A DNA stretch of 64,000 bases from Rikenellaceae bacterium (GTDB lineage Bacteria > Bacteroidota > Bacteroidia > Bacteroidales > Rikenellaceae). A program made the position numbers and the translations under genes. Where the stretch lies: the NCBI GenBank assembly GCA_015059945.1, contig SUZJ01000003.1:179005-243004 (forward strand), in the 5' to 3' direction. The notes beneath the pieces are model-generated. The model was not told where the DNA came from and made no database searches. It saw only the letters and a list, made by a program, of their open reading frames with translations. Positions 25,774-35,191 of this stretch are shown here, piece by piece; within the stretch, counting starts at the first letter, position 1, and every line of letters starts with the position of its first letter.

Positions 25774-26670
25774 TTACCTTTTTCGCAGTTGTTTTTCCAG
25801 TGGGCACTCCAAACAGCCACCTCTGGCGCACAAATTCTGCAACTCGATGAGGGCCTGCGAATCGTAGGCCGACCTGCAAGGCACCCCTACGCCCGTACAC
25901 TTTGACACCAAGCGGTTGTGCTCGGCAGGCAGTCTTTCCAATAGCTCCAAGGCCCTCTCTTTGAGCCCATTATCTTTCATCGCATCGGCATAGGCAATCT
26001 GCAACGGCACCACCAGATTTATGGCCATCATCACCACCTTGTCCTTTCCGATGCGCTTATGAACCTTAGTCTTGGCTCCCTGTACCGTAAAGTGCTGCTG
26101 CCAGTAGTCCGACATCTCTACCCCCAGCAGGGCATCAATCTCTTCGAGGGTGTGGCACCTAATCAACTCGTCAAACGAAAAATTCGGCTTGCACACCAGC
26201 GCAGCCAACTGCACCAGACGCATAACGGGCCCACCTGCGGGTATATTGTGTACCACCTGCCACTCGCCTGCTCTCATTGGCCTGAGCGAGTATTTGTTGG
26301 CCAAGTAGTCATACTCCTCTTGCAGGGCCACTATGTAGTTGTCGTAGTACTCGCCCTCCAAGAGTCCCGAAGCGCCAAGTAGCAGTGCCTCAACACTCTG
26401 CAACCTACTACGCTCGCGCAGACACATATTGTAGCTCACGATGCGGCTCAACTGCTGTGCGGGTACCGAGTTGCGCGGAGCCCCAAGTGCATAGGCTGTC
26501 ATAGTGTAGAGTGTCTGGTTCCAGTCCTTGTTAGAGGCTTGCCAGATATCCATAACCCTCTGGCTCTTGGCAATAACCCTTTGGGCCAGCAGACTCTCCA
26601 CCACCTTAGTACGATAGATTGGCTCTACCGTAGCCAGCAGCATCAAACACTCGTCGGGATTACGTATCAT
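25774..26670 (-). CDS. Short DUF2851-family protein lacking the usual N-terminal part
   Basis: 298 aa. Matches the C-terminal two thirds of DUF2851 proteins known from Bacteroidetes: VESLLAQRVIAKSQRVMDIW, DWNQTLYTMTAYALGAPRNS, LQSVEALLLGASGLLE, and the C-terminal Cys cluster (CARGGCLECPLEKQ). Typical members are, to my knowledge, about 420 aa and begin with a region absent here; only 25 nt separate this start from the upstream gene, so the missing part is not nearby. The role of the family is unknown. It lies in a run of minus-strand genes with MIP18-type and SufE genes upstream and secA downstream. Confidence 0.8.
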   Translation of the reverse strand: MIRNPDECLMLLATVEPIYRTKVVESLLAQRVIAKSQRVMDIWQASNKDWNQTLYTMTAYALGAPRNSVPAQQLSRIVSYNMCLRERSRLQSVEALLLGASGLLEGEYYDNYIVALQEEYDYLANKYSLRPMRAGEWQVVHNIPAGGPVMRLVQLAALVCKPNFSFDELIRCHTLEEIDALLGVEMSDYWQQHFTVQGAKTKVHKRIGKDKVVMMAINLVVPLQIAYADAMKDNGLKERALELLERLPAEHNRLVSKCTGVGVPCRSAYDSQALIELQNLCARGGCLECPLEKQLRKR

Positions 26671-26695
26671 AATAGGCTCCTTTGCACTACCTTAA

Positions 26696-27022
26696 CTATA
26701 ACATTCCCAGCTCCATAAGAGCCTCTTCGCTCATCATACTCTTGTCCCAAGGGGGGTCAAATACAATCTCTACCACCACCTCGCTCACACCCTTGGTCTT
26801 GCTCACCTGAGTATGTATGTCCTCGACCAACATATCGGCCATAGGACAGTTGGGGGCAGTCAGTGTCATACGTATATGCACCTTGCCGTCGGGGGTGTAG
26901 TCTACGTCGTAAATCAGGCCGAGGTCGTAGATATTTACGGGAATCTCGGGGTCGTATATGTTTTTGAGAACGTCTATAATCTCGCTCTCGATGTTCTGTA
27001 TCTCTTCGGGAGTCATACTCAT
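26696..27022 (-). CDS. MIP18/DUF59-family Fe-S assembly factor (SufT-like)
   Basis: 108 aa. A single DUF59 domain: NIYDPEIPVNIYDLGLIYDV, TLTAPNCPMADMLVEDI with the conserved Cys, and VVEIVFDPPWDKSMMSEEA. This family helps deliver or mature iron-sulfur clusters (SufT, PaaD and eukaryotic CIA2 are relatives). The gene directly upstream encodes SufE, 43 nt away, which supports a role in Fe-S assembly. Cytoplasmic. A second in-frame Met at residue 3 is an equally possible start. Confidence 0.9.
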   Translation of the reverse strand: MSMTPEEIQNIESEIIDVLKNIYDPEIPVNIYDLGLIYDVDYTPDGKVHIRMTLTAPNCPMADMLVEDIHTQVSKTKGVSEVVVEIVFDPPWDKSMMSEEALMELGML

Positions 27023-27065
27023 CTTTTTCTCTCTTCTTTTCTCACTATTTGTGGTTGGCTCGTCA

Positions 27066-27488
27066 CTACTGCCCCTGCGCTGCCGAGAAGGCCAGGGCGT
27101 AGCGCTTCATCTGACTGAGCATCTCCGACAATCCGTTGGCACGTGTGGGCGACAGATAGGAGCGTATGCCTATGCGGTCGATAAAGTAGAGCTCGGTCTG
27201 CAAAATCTCCTGCGGAGTGCGACCACCCAGGGCGCGAATAAGCAACCCTGCTATACCCTTTACGATAAGCGCATCGGCATCGCCCGTAAAGTAGACCTTG
27301 CCGTCCCTCAGCTCGGCATCAATCCACACCCTCGACTGGCAGCCGTCGATAAGATACTGCTCGGTCTTGTGTCTTTCGTCTATCTGGTGGCACTCGTCGG
27401 CCATATCAATCAGGTACTGCAACCTGTCATCGGGGTCGTCGAACATCTCGAAGTCGGCGATAATCTCCTCCTGAACTTTGTCTAACAT
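27066..27488 (-). CDS. sufE: SufE-family sulfur acceptor
   Basis: 140 aa. SufE signatures: DDRLQYLIDMADEC, YLIDGCQSRVWIDAE in which the Cys of GCQSRVW is the expected active-site sulfur acceptor, DALIVKGIAGLLIRALGG and LSPTRANGLSEML. SufE takes persulfide sulfur from the cysteine desulfurase SufS and stimulates it, feeding Fe-S cluster assembly. No sufS or sufBCD is visible in this window, so the rest of the SUF system is elsewhere. Adjacent to the DUF59 gene, probably in one transcript. Confidence 0.93.
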   Translation of the reverse strand: MLDKVQEEIIADFEMFDDPDDRLQYLIDMADECHQIDERHKTEQYLIDGCQSRVWIDAELRDGKVYFTGDADALIVKGIAGLLIRALGGRTPQEILQTELYFIDRIGIRSYLSPTRANGLSEMLSQMKRYALAFSAAQGQ

Positions 27489-27526
27489 ATTTTGTGTATT
27501 TACGTTTTCTCTCTATTCAAACTTGT

Positions 27527-29125
27527 CTATTCAAAAACCTCCGTAAGTGGCTCGGCACTTGCCCCTATTGGGTTGTCGATACCCACGAGTCGGGCCAGTG
27601 TAGGCACCAGCGAGCAGACATCGACCTTGCGCACGACCGCCCCTTTTTTGTCCACTCCATAGCCACTGACCGACAGCAACGCACGGCGACTGCTGTCATA
27701 AATGTTCGAGCCACTGCGCTTGGGCATCGTGCTATCCTCGCTGGGCACCATAACCTGCCCCGGCATCAGCACCACGCACAAGTCGGCCGACCTACGGGGA
27801 TAGAAGCCCTCTTGCAACACTCCCAACAGACCGCTCTTGACACCTCCGCCAACCATATCGGCCTGCACCACAACGTGTGACACACCACCATATTGGAGCG
27901 CAAACTGTGCCAAACTACGCTGTACACTCTCCAAGTCGAGCCCCTTCGAGCGCACCAGATTGCGATTGAGCCAAATGGCTCCGCCCGAGTGGCCCAATAT
28001 CCAATCCTCCTTGCCATAGTTGGCATTCATAAACATACCCGCCAAGAACACAAACTGGTCGACCACAAACTTGTGGTCCCTATCTGGGAGCATATTTTCG
28101 GCCCCTCCGTCAGACGACAGAGTCCACACCACCTGGCCACCACACTGGGCAGCCACAAAGTTAATCATCTCGGCCAGTGCGCTATCGAGCCTATAAATCA
28201 TATCCTCCCACTCACGCGAGTCAGTGCCGTAGATAGCCGCCACCTTGGCGGGGGCATCGAAGCATACCGACAGCAGGTCGGTGTGTTCGTCGCTACCCAG
28301 CGAGTTGTAAATAACAGCCTCGCGCACAAAGTCCACCATCATATCATTGGCCACATAGGAGCGTGTAACCTGTCGCAGGTCTTTCGACTTAGGTTTGGCC
28401 TGCTGCTCGGCCTTGGTGAGCACATAGCCCTGTGGGCGGACTATCGAGCTATTGGTGGCGTGATACTGGTCATCTCTCTTAGTCAGCACCCAAGGCCTTG
28501 CCAATCCACGTCGCCAGCTACCCTCCGAATTGAGCCGTTTAACCCACTTAGGCAGTTGGGCCATATACTTTGTAGAGGTAGTCCAGCGGGCACCGAGCGA
28601 GTCTATCCACCACACCTCGTTGGGGTTAAGTCCTCCCAGAATAATGGCCGACGAGGGATTGGTGGCAATGGCTATACTCTTACTCTCGGGCGACTGGCTA
28701 CGCAGAGCATCGCCCAGAGTGGGCAACACCAGATTTACATTCGACACCCTCGACTCTTCGCTGTCGCAATCGTAGCTGCTCGACCTCTTGTCGGCCACCA
28801 CACCCACAGCCGCACCCGTAGTGAAGTTCCACCACCCGGGGCCCACAATACCGCTCAACGCAGGGGTTGCACCCGTAGACAGAGCTGCCAGAGCGCTCTC
28901 GCAGGTGGGGACAAAGGGATAGTAGGCATAGTCATAACGCACTCCGCCATCGAGCAGTCGGCCCAGCCCCTCTTGCGAAAGGTTTGCCTGCAAAGGACGC
29001 AGGTCCGAGGCCGAGAGTTGTGGCACAACGACATTGACCACCAATCGTGGTTTGTCGCCCGCCACAGCCGTAGCAGTAGCCACGACCACAAAGAACAACG
29101 CCAAGAGTGCTTTTTTCATCTTCAT
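27527..29125 (-). CDS. Exported alkaline-phosphatase-superfamily protein, probably catalytically inactive
   Basis: 532 aa with signal peptide (MKMKKALLALFFVVVATATAVAG). Overall pattern follows PafA-like/nucleotide pyrophosphatase proteins: RLVVNVVVPQLSASDL, FVPTCESALAALSTGATPALSGIVG, YGTDSREWEDMIYRLDSAL, LSSDGGAEN. However, positions that normally bind zinc are changed: the strand-1 Asp (VDQ type) is Pro in VVPQL; the Thr nucleophile position (PTxT) reads PTCE; the DxxGH ligands before YGxxS read A..A in APAKVAAIYG; and the DH pair reads DG in SSDGG. I infer a pseudoenzyme that may bind a ligand. TATATTTG on the minus strand (29174-29181) is a likely promoter. Confidence 0.8.
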   Translation of the reverse strand: MKMKKALLALFFVVVATATAVAGDKPRLVVNVVVPQLSASDLRPLQANLSQEGLGRLLDGGVRYDYAYYPFVPTCESALAALSTGATPALSGIVGPGWWNFTTGAAVGVVADKRSSSYDCDSEESRVSNVNLVLPTLGDALRSQSPESKSIAIATNPSSAIILGGLNPNEVWWIDSLGARWTTSTKYMAQLPKWVKRLNSEGSWRRGLARPWVLTKRDDQYHATNSSIVRPQGYVLTKAEQQAKPKSKDLRQVTRSYVANDMMVDFVREAVIYNSLGSDEHTDLLSVCFDAPAKVAAIYGTDSREWEDMIYRLDSALAEMINFVAAQCGGQVVWTLSSDGGAENMLPDRDHKFVVDQFVFLAGMFMNANYGKEDWILGHSGGAIWLNRNLVRSKGLDLESVQRSLAQFALQYGGVSHVVVQADMVGGGVKSGLLGVLQEGFYPRRSADLCVVLMPGQVMVPSEDSTMPKRSGSNIYDSSRRALLSVSGYGVDKKGAVVRKVDVCSLVPTLARLVGIDNPIGASAEPLTEVFE

Positions 29126-29173
29126 CCGGTTTGGGTTTATTGTATGCAGAGCATCGTGCCCCGAAACATCTCA

Positions 29174-29181
29174 CAAATATA
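29174..29181 (-). promoter_or_regulatory. -7 box (TATATTTG on minus) for the phosphatase-fold gene
   Basis: CAAATATA on the plus strand is TATATTTG on the minus strand, 49 nt before the start codon at 29125. It probably drives the downstream sufE and DUF59 genes too. Confidence 0.6.
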
Positions 29182-29242
29182 GCTACAAACGTGGGATTTG
29201 CCACACCCTGTCCCCACATTTTGCCCCTTAGGGGCAATTTAT

Positions 29243-30208
29243 CTACTCTTTGAGCCCGAAATGGGCCAATTCTTTGAGTTTTTCGGTAGGCCTTTTGGCC
29301 AAGAGTTGCTGTGCTCTCTCTCTGACCGTAGCGCAGTGGGCGCGGTAGGCCTCACTATCGGGGTGCAGGGGGCGGTGGGCCGCCATAGCCATCAGTCGCC
29401 TATACTGCTCGCCCTCGGCCAACACCCCTTCGGACACAAAAGCCTCGGCAAAGCGCTCCCACACATACTCCTCGGCAACCTCGCTCGGGTGGGCCATATC
29501 GGCGCCATAGTAGCGGTAATCGCGCAGGTCGTCGAGCAATATTTCGTAGGCCGCAAAGTACTGAGCATTAGCACACTCGCTCACCACCCTATCGACCGCC
29601 ACACGTAGCAGAGCCTTCGAGAGCGAGTTACCCTCCAATCCGTCGGCCAAGTGGCGCACGGGGCTGATGGTAAGTACCACACTCTTGTCCCTCAGGGGGC
29701 CCTTCAAAAGTGCCACCAATCGTTGGCAAATCTCATCGACCGAGAGTAGTCGGCGCACAAACTCGCTCTGGGGCATCTTGTGGCAGTTGGCAACCACTCG
29801 GCCCTCGCGCTCGTACACCCACGCAGTACCCAGTGTGAGCACCACCCAGTCGGCCTTACTTAGGGCCTCGCTGCCACACCTAACAGCCTCATTTGCAACA
29901 CTCAGGGCCTTCTCGGCCGAGGTCTGCGCCAACAAGTCAGAGGTGTCGTAGGCAAACCACATATCGGCCCTAACGGCCAGCTCCTCTGCCCCAAACTCTC
30001 TACCCTCGGCAAGTCGCTCTACGCAGTCGGCAATCGACAGAGGGTTGAACATCTCGCCCAGCGGGTTACACTCGACCTCTACCCATCGGTCGGCCAACTT
30101 GCGGGCCACCACCTCGGCAAAGCAAGAGCCCACGGCCACAACGCTTTGGCCTGTGGAGATAAGAGTTTCGGAACGGGAAACGGAAATTTCGGTGCGTGTT
30201 TTCATCAT
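29243..30208 (-). CDS. GSCFA-domain protein
   Basis: 321 aa from the double ATG at 30208. The name-giving motif G27-S-C-F-A31 follows the first strand (SVVAVGSCFAEVVARKL). Other family features: NPLGEMFNPLSIADCVERL, VVLTLGTAWVYE, VVLTISPVRHLADG, YFAAYEILLDDLRDYRYYGADMAHPS. The fold resembles SGNH/GDSL hydrolases, with the HPS near the end as a possible catalytic His; substrate is unknown. Divergent from ispE, with overlapping promoters. A perfect palindrome TTGCCCCTTAGGGGCAA lies just after its stop at 29221-29237. Confidence 0.88.
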   Translation of the reverse strand: MMKTRTEISVSRSETLISTGQSVVAVGSCFAEVVARKLADRWVEVECNPLGEMFNPLSIADCVERLAEGREFGAEELAVRADMWFAYDTSDLLAQTSAEKALSVANEAVRCGSEALSKADWVVLTLGTAWVYEREGRVVANCHKMPQSEFVRRLLSVDEICQRLVALLKGPLRDKSVVLTISPVRHLADGLEGNSLSKALLRVAVDRVVSECANAQYFAAYEILLDDLRDYRYYGADMAHPSEVAEEYVWERFAEAFVSEGVLAEGEQYRRLMAMAAHRPLHPDSEAYRAHCATVRERAQQLLAKRPTEKLKELAHFGLKE

Positions 30209-30223
30209 CAATCTATTTTTATG

Positions 30224-30246
30224 CAAAGGTAAAATAATTATCTTTG
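30224..30246. promoter_or_regulatory. Back-to-back promoters of GSCFA gene and ispE
   Basis: Minus-strand TACCTTTG (30224-30231) faces the GSCFA gene; plus-strand TATCTTTG (30239-30246) faces ispE. The two -7 boxes are only 7 nt apart, so polymerases would compete. Confidence 0.65.
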
Positions 30247-30271
30247 TAGTCGCACACAAAACAAGTGAAAG

Positions 30272-31087
30272 ATGATACTCAACCCCACCCCAAAAATCAA
30301 CCTCGGATTGGACATACTGCGTCGCCGAGCCGATGGATTTCACGACATTGATACCCTGATGCTTCCATTTGGAGGCGTGAGCGACACCATAGAGATTTTG
30401 CCCACCGCCACTGCGGGCGTTACGCTCGAAGTCGAGGGGCTCACCATCGACTGCGCCTCGGACCGCAACTTGGTCGTAAGGGCGTGGATGCTGATGCACC
30501 AACACTATGGCGTTGGCGGTGTCCATATCGCTATGCGCAAAAACATACCCTTTGGAGCGGGCTTGGGCGGAGGTAGTGCCGATGCCGCAGCCACCCTTGT
30601 AGGGCTCAACGAGGTCTTTTCGTTGGGGCTGAGCAGCGAGGAGTTGGTGGCTCTGGCCGCACGATTGGGTAGTGATGTGCCCTTCTTTATCTGCCCTCAG
30701 CCCACATTTTGTCGTGGCAGGGGCGAGATTTTGGAGCCTGCCGAGATTGACCTCAGTGGCGTGTGGTGTGTGGTTACCAAGCCGGGCTTTGGTATCTCTA
30801 CTGCCGAAGCCTACGCGGGAGTTACCCCTCACGAGCCCTCGATGCCACTGGCCGAGCGCCTGCAACTACCACGCACAAAGTGGCAAGAGGCTATTGTGAA
30901 TGACTTTGAGAAGTCGCTCTTCACTAACCACTTACCACTTGTAAACATCAAGCGCCGCTTGTTACAGAGTGGCGCCTTCTATGCATCGATGTCAGGCTCG
31001 GGCTCGGCTATGTATGGCCTCTACGACCACCGCCCCACCTACGAGCCGCTCTACACCGAGGAGCAGGTCTTCGTAGCCCAACTATAA
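30272..31087 (+). CDS. ispE: 4-diphosphocytidyl-2-C-methyl-D-erythritol kinase
   Basis: 271 aa GHMP kinase. PTPKINLGLDILRRRADGFHDI is the IspE-specific N-terminus, PFGAGLGGGSADAAA the ATP-binding glycine loop, and SMSGSGSAMYGLY the third GHMP motif. It phosphorylates CDP-methylerythritol at the 2-hydroxyl in the non-mevalonate (MEP) isoprenoid pathway, in the cytoplasm. Its promoter lies 26 nt upstream, divergent from the GSCFA gene. It converges with clpB with only 22 nt between the stop codons and no clear hairpin there. Confidence 0.95.
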   Translation: MILNPTPKINLGLDILRRRADGFHDIDTLMLPFGGVSDTIEILPTATAGVTLEVEGLTIDCASDRNLVVRAWMLMHQHYGVGGVHIAMRKNIPFGAGLGGGSADAAATLVGLNEVFSLGLSSEELVALAARLGSDVPFFICPQPTFCRGRGEILEPAEIDLSGVWCVVTKPGFGISTAEAYAGVTPHEPSMPLAERLQLPRTKWQEAIVNDFEKSLFTNHLPLVNIKRRLLQSGAFYASMSGSGSAMYGLYDHRPTYEPLYTEEQVFVAQL

Positions 31088-31109
31088 GAGATACAAAATA
31101 ATATCCTTC

Positions 31110-33701
31110 CTAATTAGAAAACCTCAGGCCACTCTCGTCGGCATCTATCGTTATGGGCGTAGAGCGGTCGACAGTACCCGCAAGGATGCGCTTCGAGAGA
31201 GTGTTGACAACCTCGCGCTGGATGGTACGTTTGATAGGTCGCGCACCAAAGAGCGGGTCAAAGCCCACATCGGCAATGTGACGGCGCGCAGCGGAGGTGT
31301 AGACGAGCTCGATGCCATTCTCGTGGAGCATACGCTGCACCTGACTCAGTTGCAGGTCTACAATCTTCTCGATACTCTTTCGGCCCAAGGGCTCAAACAT
31401 CACAATCTCGTCGATACGATTTAGGAATTCGGGTTTCAGGTGCTGCTTCATAAGCTCTACAACCTCACCCTTGACACTCTCTACGACCTCTCTTGAAGGC
31501 TCGTCGCCCACCTCGGCAAAGCGCTCGGAGATGATGTGCGAGCCCATATTCGAGGTCATAATGATTATCGTATTGCGGAAATCCACGGTGCGGCCTTTGT
31601 TATCCGTAAGTCGGCCGTCGTCGAGCACCTGCAAGAGGATGTTAAAGACATCGGGGTGTGCCTTCTCAATCTCGTCGAGCAGAACCACCGAGTAGGGTTT
31701 ACGGCGTACCGCCTCGGTGAGCTGTCCACCCTCGTCGTAGCCAACATATCCCGGAGGCGCACCTACAAGACGCGACACCGAGTGGCGTTCCTGATACTCC
31801 GACATATCTATACGCGTAAGCATCGAGTCGTCGTTGAAGAGAAATTCGGCCAAAGCCTTGGCGAGCTCCGTCTTACCCACACCCGTAGTTCCGAGGAAGA
31901 TAAACGAGCCTATGGGCTTACGGCCATCTGCAAGGCCGGCACGCGAGCGGCGCACAGCATCCGACACCACCTCGATTGCCTCCTGCTGTCCCACAACTCT
32001 ACGGTGCAGTTCCTCCTCCATATTCAAGAGTTTTTCGCGCTCCGAGGCCAACATACGCTTAACGGGAATTCCTGTCCAGCGCGACACCACCTCGGCGATA
32101 TCCTCCGAGTCTACCTCCTCCTTAATCATTGCCGTATCGGCCGTCATACGCAACTCCTCTTCGAGGGTTGCCACGCGTTTTTCGAGCTCTACAATGGTGC
32201 CATAACGCAACTCTGCCACGCGGCCATAGTCGCCCGCACGCTCGGCCTGCTGCGCCTCAATCTTAGCCTTCTCGATACCCTCCTTGGCCTTCTGCAACTC
32301 GGCAAGGCGGTCGCGCTCCGACTGCCACTTAGCCCTGAGAGCTGCACACTCGGCCTTATGTTCGTCAATATCGGCGTCGAGGTTTGCGATACGCTTCTGG
32401 TCGCCCTCGCGACGTATGGCCTCGCGCTCAATCTCCAACTGTCGGATATGGCGGTCGAGTTGGTCAATCTCCTCGGGCACAGAGTTCATCTCCAAACGCA
32501 TACGTGCCGCGGCCTCATCAATCAGGTCTATGGCCTTATCGGGCAGGAATCGGTCGGTGATGTAGCGGTGCGAAAGCTCTACCGAGGCCACAATAGCCTC
32601 ATCTTTGATACGTACACGGTGGTGGCTCTCGTAGCGTTCTTTGAGGCCTCGCATAATAGATATGGCATCCTCCATTGTGGGCTCAGCCACCAACACCTTC
32701 TGGAAACGACGCTCCAAAGCCTTATCCTTCTCGAAGAACTTCTGGTACTCGTCGAGCGTAGTAGCACCAATGGTGCGCAACTCGCCACGTGCCAATGCCG
32801 GTTTGAGGATGTTGGCAGCATCCATAGCGCCATCGCTCTTACCCGCGCCTACGAGCGTGTGTATCTCGTCTATAAAGAGCAACACACGCCCTTCGGCCGA
32901 GGTTACCTCCTTAACAACAGCTTTGAGTCGCTCCTCAAACTCACCCTTATACTTGGCACCAGCAATCAGCGCTCCCATATCGAGCGAGTAGATAATCTTA
33001 TCCTTCAAGTTCTCAGGAACGTCGCCATTAACAATACGGTGAGCAATGCCCTCGGCTATGGCAGTCTTGCCGACACCCGCCTCGCCCACAAGGATAGGAT
33101 TATTCTTGGTGCGGCGCGATAGTATCTGTAACACACGACGTATCTCCTCATCACGGCCAATAACAGGATCGAGCTTGCCGCTACGCGCGCCATCATTCAG
33201 ATTTATGGCATACTTGCCCAAGGCATCAAACTCCACCTCCTCGGTCTGGGAGTCTATGGTCTGCCCCTTGCGGAACTCGCGTATGGCAGTTATCACCTGC
33301 TCCTCTGTGACGCCCGCCTTGCGCAATATGTCGCGTGCCGAGGAGCGCTCCTTGGCCATAGCTGCCATAAGGTGCTCGACCGAGGCGTAGCGGTCGGAGA
33401 GGGTCCGGGTGAGCTCTACTGCGCGCTGAACCACAGCCGATGCCTCACGCGAGAAGTAGACCTCGTCATCGGCGCCCTCGACGCGTGGCAGGCGGGATAT
33501 CGCTTCGTCTACCTCCTTGCGTATCGAGGCTATGTTTGCACCCACACGGCCGAGGAGATAGCTACCTACGGAGTTGTCGTCGGCGATGGCTGCGTGAAGG
33601 ATGTGCAGCGGCTCTATTGCCTGCTGCTTGTTCTGGCGCACTGTGGCCATTGCGCTCTGCAACAGCTCCTGCGCCTTGATTGTTAGGGTGTTGATATTCA
33701 T
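31110..33701 (-). CDS. clpB: ATP-dependent disaggregase ClpB
   Basis: 863 aa. N-terminal Clp repeat domain, then first AAA+ module ([15 protein letters not shown]alker [14 protein letters not shown]alker B), the coiled-coil middle domain (about 400-530, with alternating Lys/Glu), and second AAA+ module ([35 protein letters not shown]). There is no ClpP-binding loop, as expected for ClpB. It works with DnaK/DnaJ/GrpE, all encoded in this window, to rescue aggregated proteins. Upstream there is no TAnnTTTG box; instead a sigma-54-like -24/-12 element lies at 33744-33758. Confidence 0.97.
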   Translation of the reverse strand: MNINTLTIKAQELLQSAMATVRQNKQQAIEPLHILHAAIADDNSVGSYLLGRVGANIASIRKEVDEAISRLPRVEGADDEVYFSREASAVVQRAVELTRTLSDRYASVEHLMAAMAKERSSARDILRKAGVTEEQVITAIREFRKGQTIDSQTEEVEFDALGKYAINLNDGARSGKLDPVIGRDEEIRRVLQILSRRTKNNPILVGEAGVGKTAIAEGIAHRIVNGDVPENLKDKIIYSLDMGALIAGAKYKGEFEERLKAVVKEVTSAEGRVLLFIDEIHTLVGAGKSDGAMDAANILKPALARGELRTIGATTLDEYQKFFEKDKALERRFQKVLVAEPTMEDAISIMRGLKERYESHHRVRIKDEAIVASVELSHRYITDRFLPDKAIDLIDEAAARMRLEMNSVPEEIDQLDRHIRQLEIEREAIRREGDQKRIANLDADIDEHKAECAALRAKWQSERDRLAELQKAKEGIEKAKIEAQQAERAGDYGRVAELRYGTIVELEKRVATLEEELRMTADTAMIKEEVDSEDIAEVVSRWTGIPVKRMLASEREKLLNMEEELHRRVVGQQEAIEVVSDAVRRSRAGLADGRKPIGSFIFLGTTGVGKTELAKALAEFLFNDDSMLTRIDMSEYQERHSVSRLVGAPPGYVGYDEGGQLTEAVRRKPYSVVLLDEIEKAHPDVFNILLQVLDDGRLTDNKGRTVDFRNTIIIMTSNMGSHIISERFAEVGDEPSREVVESVKGEVVELMKQHLKPEFLNRIDEIVMFEPLGRKSIEKIVDLQLSQVQRMLHENGIELVYTSAARRHIADVGFDPLFGARPIKRTIQREVVNTLSKRILAGTVDRSTPITIDADESGLRFSN

Positions 33702-33743
33702 ACACGTTTTGTTTTGGTTGGTTTGTGTTTTCCCAGACGAGGG

Positions 33744-33758
33744 GCAAAACTCCTGCCA
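33744..33758 (-). promoter_or_regulatory. Sigma-54-like -24/-12 promoter of clpB
   Basis: On the minus strand TGGCAG-GAGTT-TTGC, that is GG-N10-GC, close to the TGGCAC-N5-TTGC consensus. The predicted transcript start would lie about 30 nt before the clpB ATG. Upstream GACA/TGTC half-sites (for example TGTC..GACA at 33781-33798 and GACAAAATGGC near 33829) could bind an activator. Confidence 0.55.
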
Positions 33759-33942
33759 AGCGCAAGCAAAACGAAATTATGTCACGGCATAAAGACAAAA
33801 CGACACAAACACCACTCCCTGTGGCGACAAAATGGCGGTGTATTGACCGACAGAAAACGACAACAAGACAGTTGTTGCTTTACGAAAATGGTGGCCCTAT
33901 GAGTTAAGATGTGTGGCAATGCGCTTGGCACCATTGCAAAAC

Positions 33943-33978
33943 AAAAGCGGAAGCCCCGATTTAGGGATTTCCGCTTTT
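33943..33978. terminator. Terminator after the membrane EEP gene
   Basis: AAAAGCGGAA pairs with TTCCGCTTTT around a loop that itself holds CCCC/AGGG; T-rich on both strands. It ends the minus-strand gene at 33997. The remaining 33759-33942 segment contains only short inverted half-sites and no gene I trust. Confidence 0.8.
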
Positions 33979-33996
33979 CGTACTCCTTCACAGCCC

Positions 33997-35181
33997 CTAC
34001 TCGACCACTCCCAGTCGGGCAGTCAAGGGTTTGTGGTCGCTCATAGGCTCGTCGTGCGAGGCGTACTCCTTGACCTCGAAGTGCCCCTCCGAAGCCATAA
34101 CGTAGTCTATCCTAAATAGATTGAACAGCCCCTTGAAGGTGTGTTCCACTCCGCGCCCCTTCTCCACAAAAGCATCAATCAGGCCACTCCTGCGCACCGT
34201 TCGATAGGTATACGACTTGGGGGTGTCGTTAAAGTCGCCCACCACAATCACCGGGTGTGGAGAGCTCTCGACCAGTGCAGCCACCTTGTCGGCCTGCTCG
34301 GCTCGCTTTTGGAAATTTTCTTTCATCTTTGCCCCCACAGCCCACAGTTTCTCGTGTGCCAGCGAGTCGCCCACAATATCGGCAGTCAGTGTGGTTGTGC
34401 GCTCTAACTCGGTGATGCCCGTCGATTGGAGGTGGTTGTTTACCACACGCACCGTATCGCGACCTATGCGCACATCGGCCCAGAGCGAGTGATACATAGT
34501 ACTATCTGCCGCCGTAACGCCCTTCTTTACAATCGGGTAGGCGCTAAACATTGCATAGCCCGAGCCCGTCGGCTCGCCCGTCTTTTTCACCTCGGCATTT
34601 ACGAAGTAGCCATAGGGCAGTCGTTTGAGCTTCGACTTAAACTCATCAAAACTCTTCTCGTTCGAGAAGTGGGCCTCTTGGAGCATAACCAGATGGGGGC
34701 TTTGGGCTGTTATCCACTCGGCCACGCGATCGAAGTTATCTACTCCCTCGGGAGCATCTTCGTTGCTGAAATTCATCACGTTATAGCTCACCACCACAAG
34801 GTCGTTCTTCTCCTTCACCACATCGTCGGGCTTGGTAGACAGGTCGCTGCGGTAGAAGAGCCCCATACTGCCTGCTCCAATGAGCAACATCACCAGTGGG
34901 ACAAAAAAGTGTCGCTTCCACCTTGCGGCCCACCAGAAGGCACAAAACAGATTGGCAACCCAAATGAGCGGATAGAATAGGCCCGCAAAGGCAAAAAGCA
35001 CACCTCCGCGAGGGTCCACAACACCTGCAAGCAGCGCCACCAGCAGAGCTCCTACGGCCACCACCGTAACAAGCAGCATCACCAGGTCGGCAATGCTCCA
35101 ACCCGGTGAGCCACCTCTGCCTTTGGAAGGCTTGTTTCGGCCCGCTCGGCTCGTTTCGCTCCTATAATATCCCTCCTTCAT
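33997..35181 (-). CDS. Membrane-anchored endonuclease/exonuclease/phosphatase family protein
   Basis: 394 aa. A basic N-terminal tail (about 30 residues) is followed by three hydrophobic segments (LVMLLVTVVAVGALLVALL, GGVLFAFAGLFYPLIWVANL, FFVPLVMLLIGAGSMGLFY), then an EEP domain: VVSYNVMNFSNE, VMLQEAHFSN (catalytic Glu), VNNHLQSTG (active-site Asn-His), VVGDFNDTP, and the C-terminal SDHKPLTARL with the general base His. The active site is complete and probably faces the periplasm. Substrate unknown; relatives include nucleases and sphingomyelinase-like phosphodiesterases. Close upstream neighbour is a rhomboid protease (10 nt), suggesting co-transcription with it and mutL. Confidence 0.88.
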   Translation of the reverse strand: MKEGYYRSETSRAGRNKPSKGRGGSPGWSIADLVMLLVTVVAVGALLVALLAGVVDPRGGVLFAFAGLFYPLIWVANLFCAFWWAARWKRHFFVPLVMLLIGAGSMGLFYRSDLSTKPDDVVKEKNDLVVVSYNVMNFSNEDAPEGVDNFDRVAEWITAQSPHLVMLQEAHFSNEKSFDEFKSKLKRLPYGYFVNAEVKKTGEPTGSGYAMFSAYPIVKKGVTAADSTMYHSLWADVRIGRDTVRVVNNHLQSTGITELERTTTLTADIVGDSLAHEKLWAVGAKMKENFQKRAEQADKVAALVESSPHPVIVVGDFNDTPKSYTYRTVRRSGLIDAFVEKGRGVEHTFKGLFNLFRIDYVMASEGHFEVKEYASHDEPMSDHKPLTARLGVVE

Positions 35182-35191
35182 AGCTACCTAT

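Noticed and set aside
29221..29237. Terminator for the GSCFA gene
   Set aside because: TTGCCCCTTAGGGGCAA is a perfect palindrome but no T-run follows on the minus strand; it may be an operator or a chance dyad.
33781..33907. Small gene between clpB and the membrane EEP gene
   Set aside because: The short open frames there are low-complexity, overlap the proposed activator sites of the clpB promoter and match no family.
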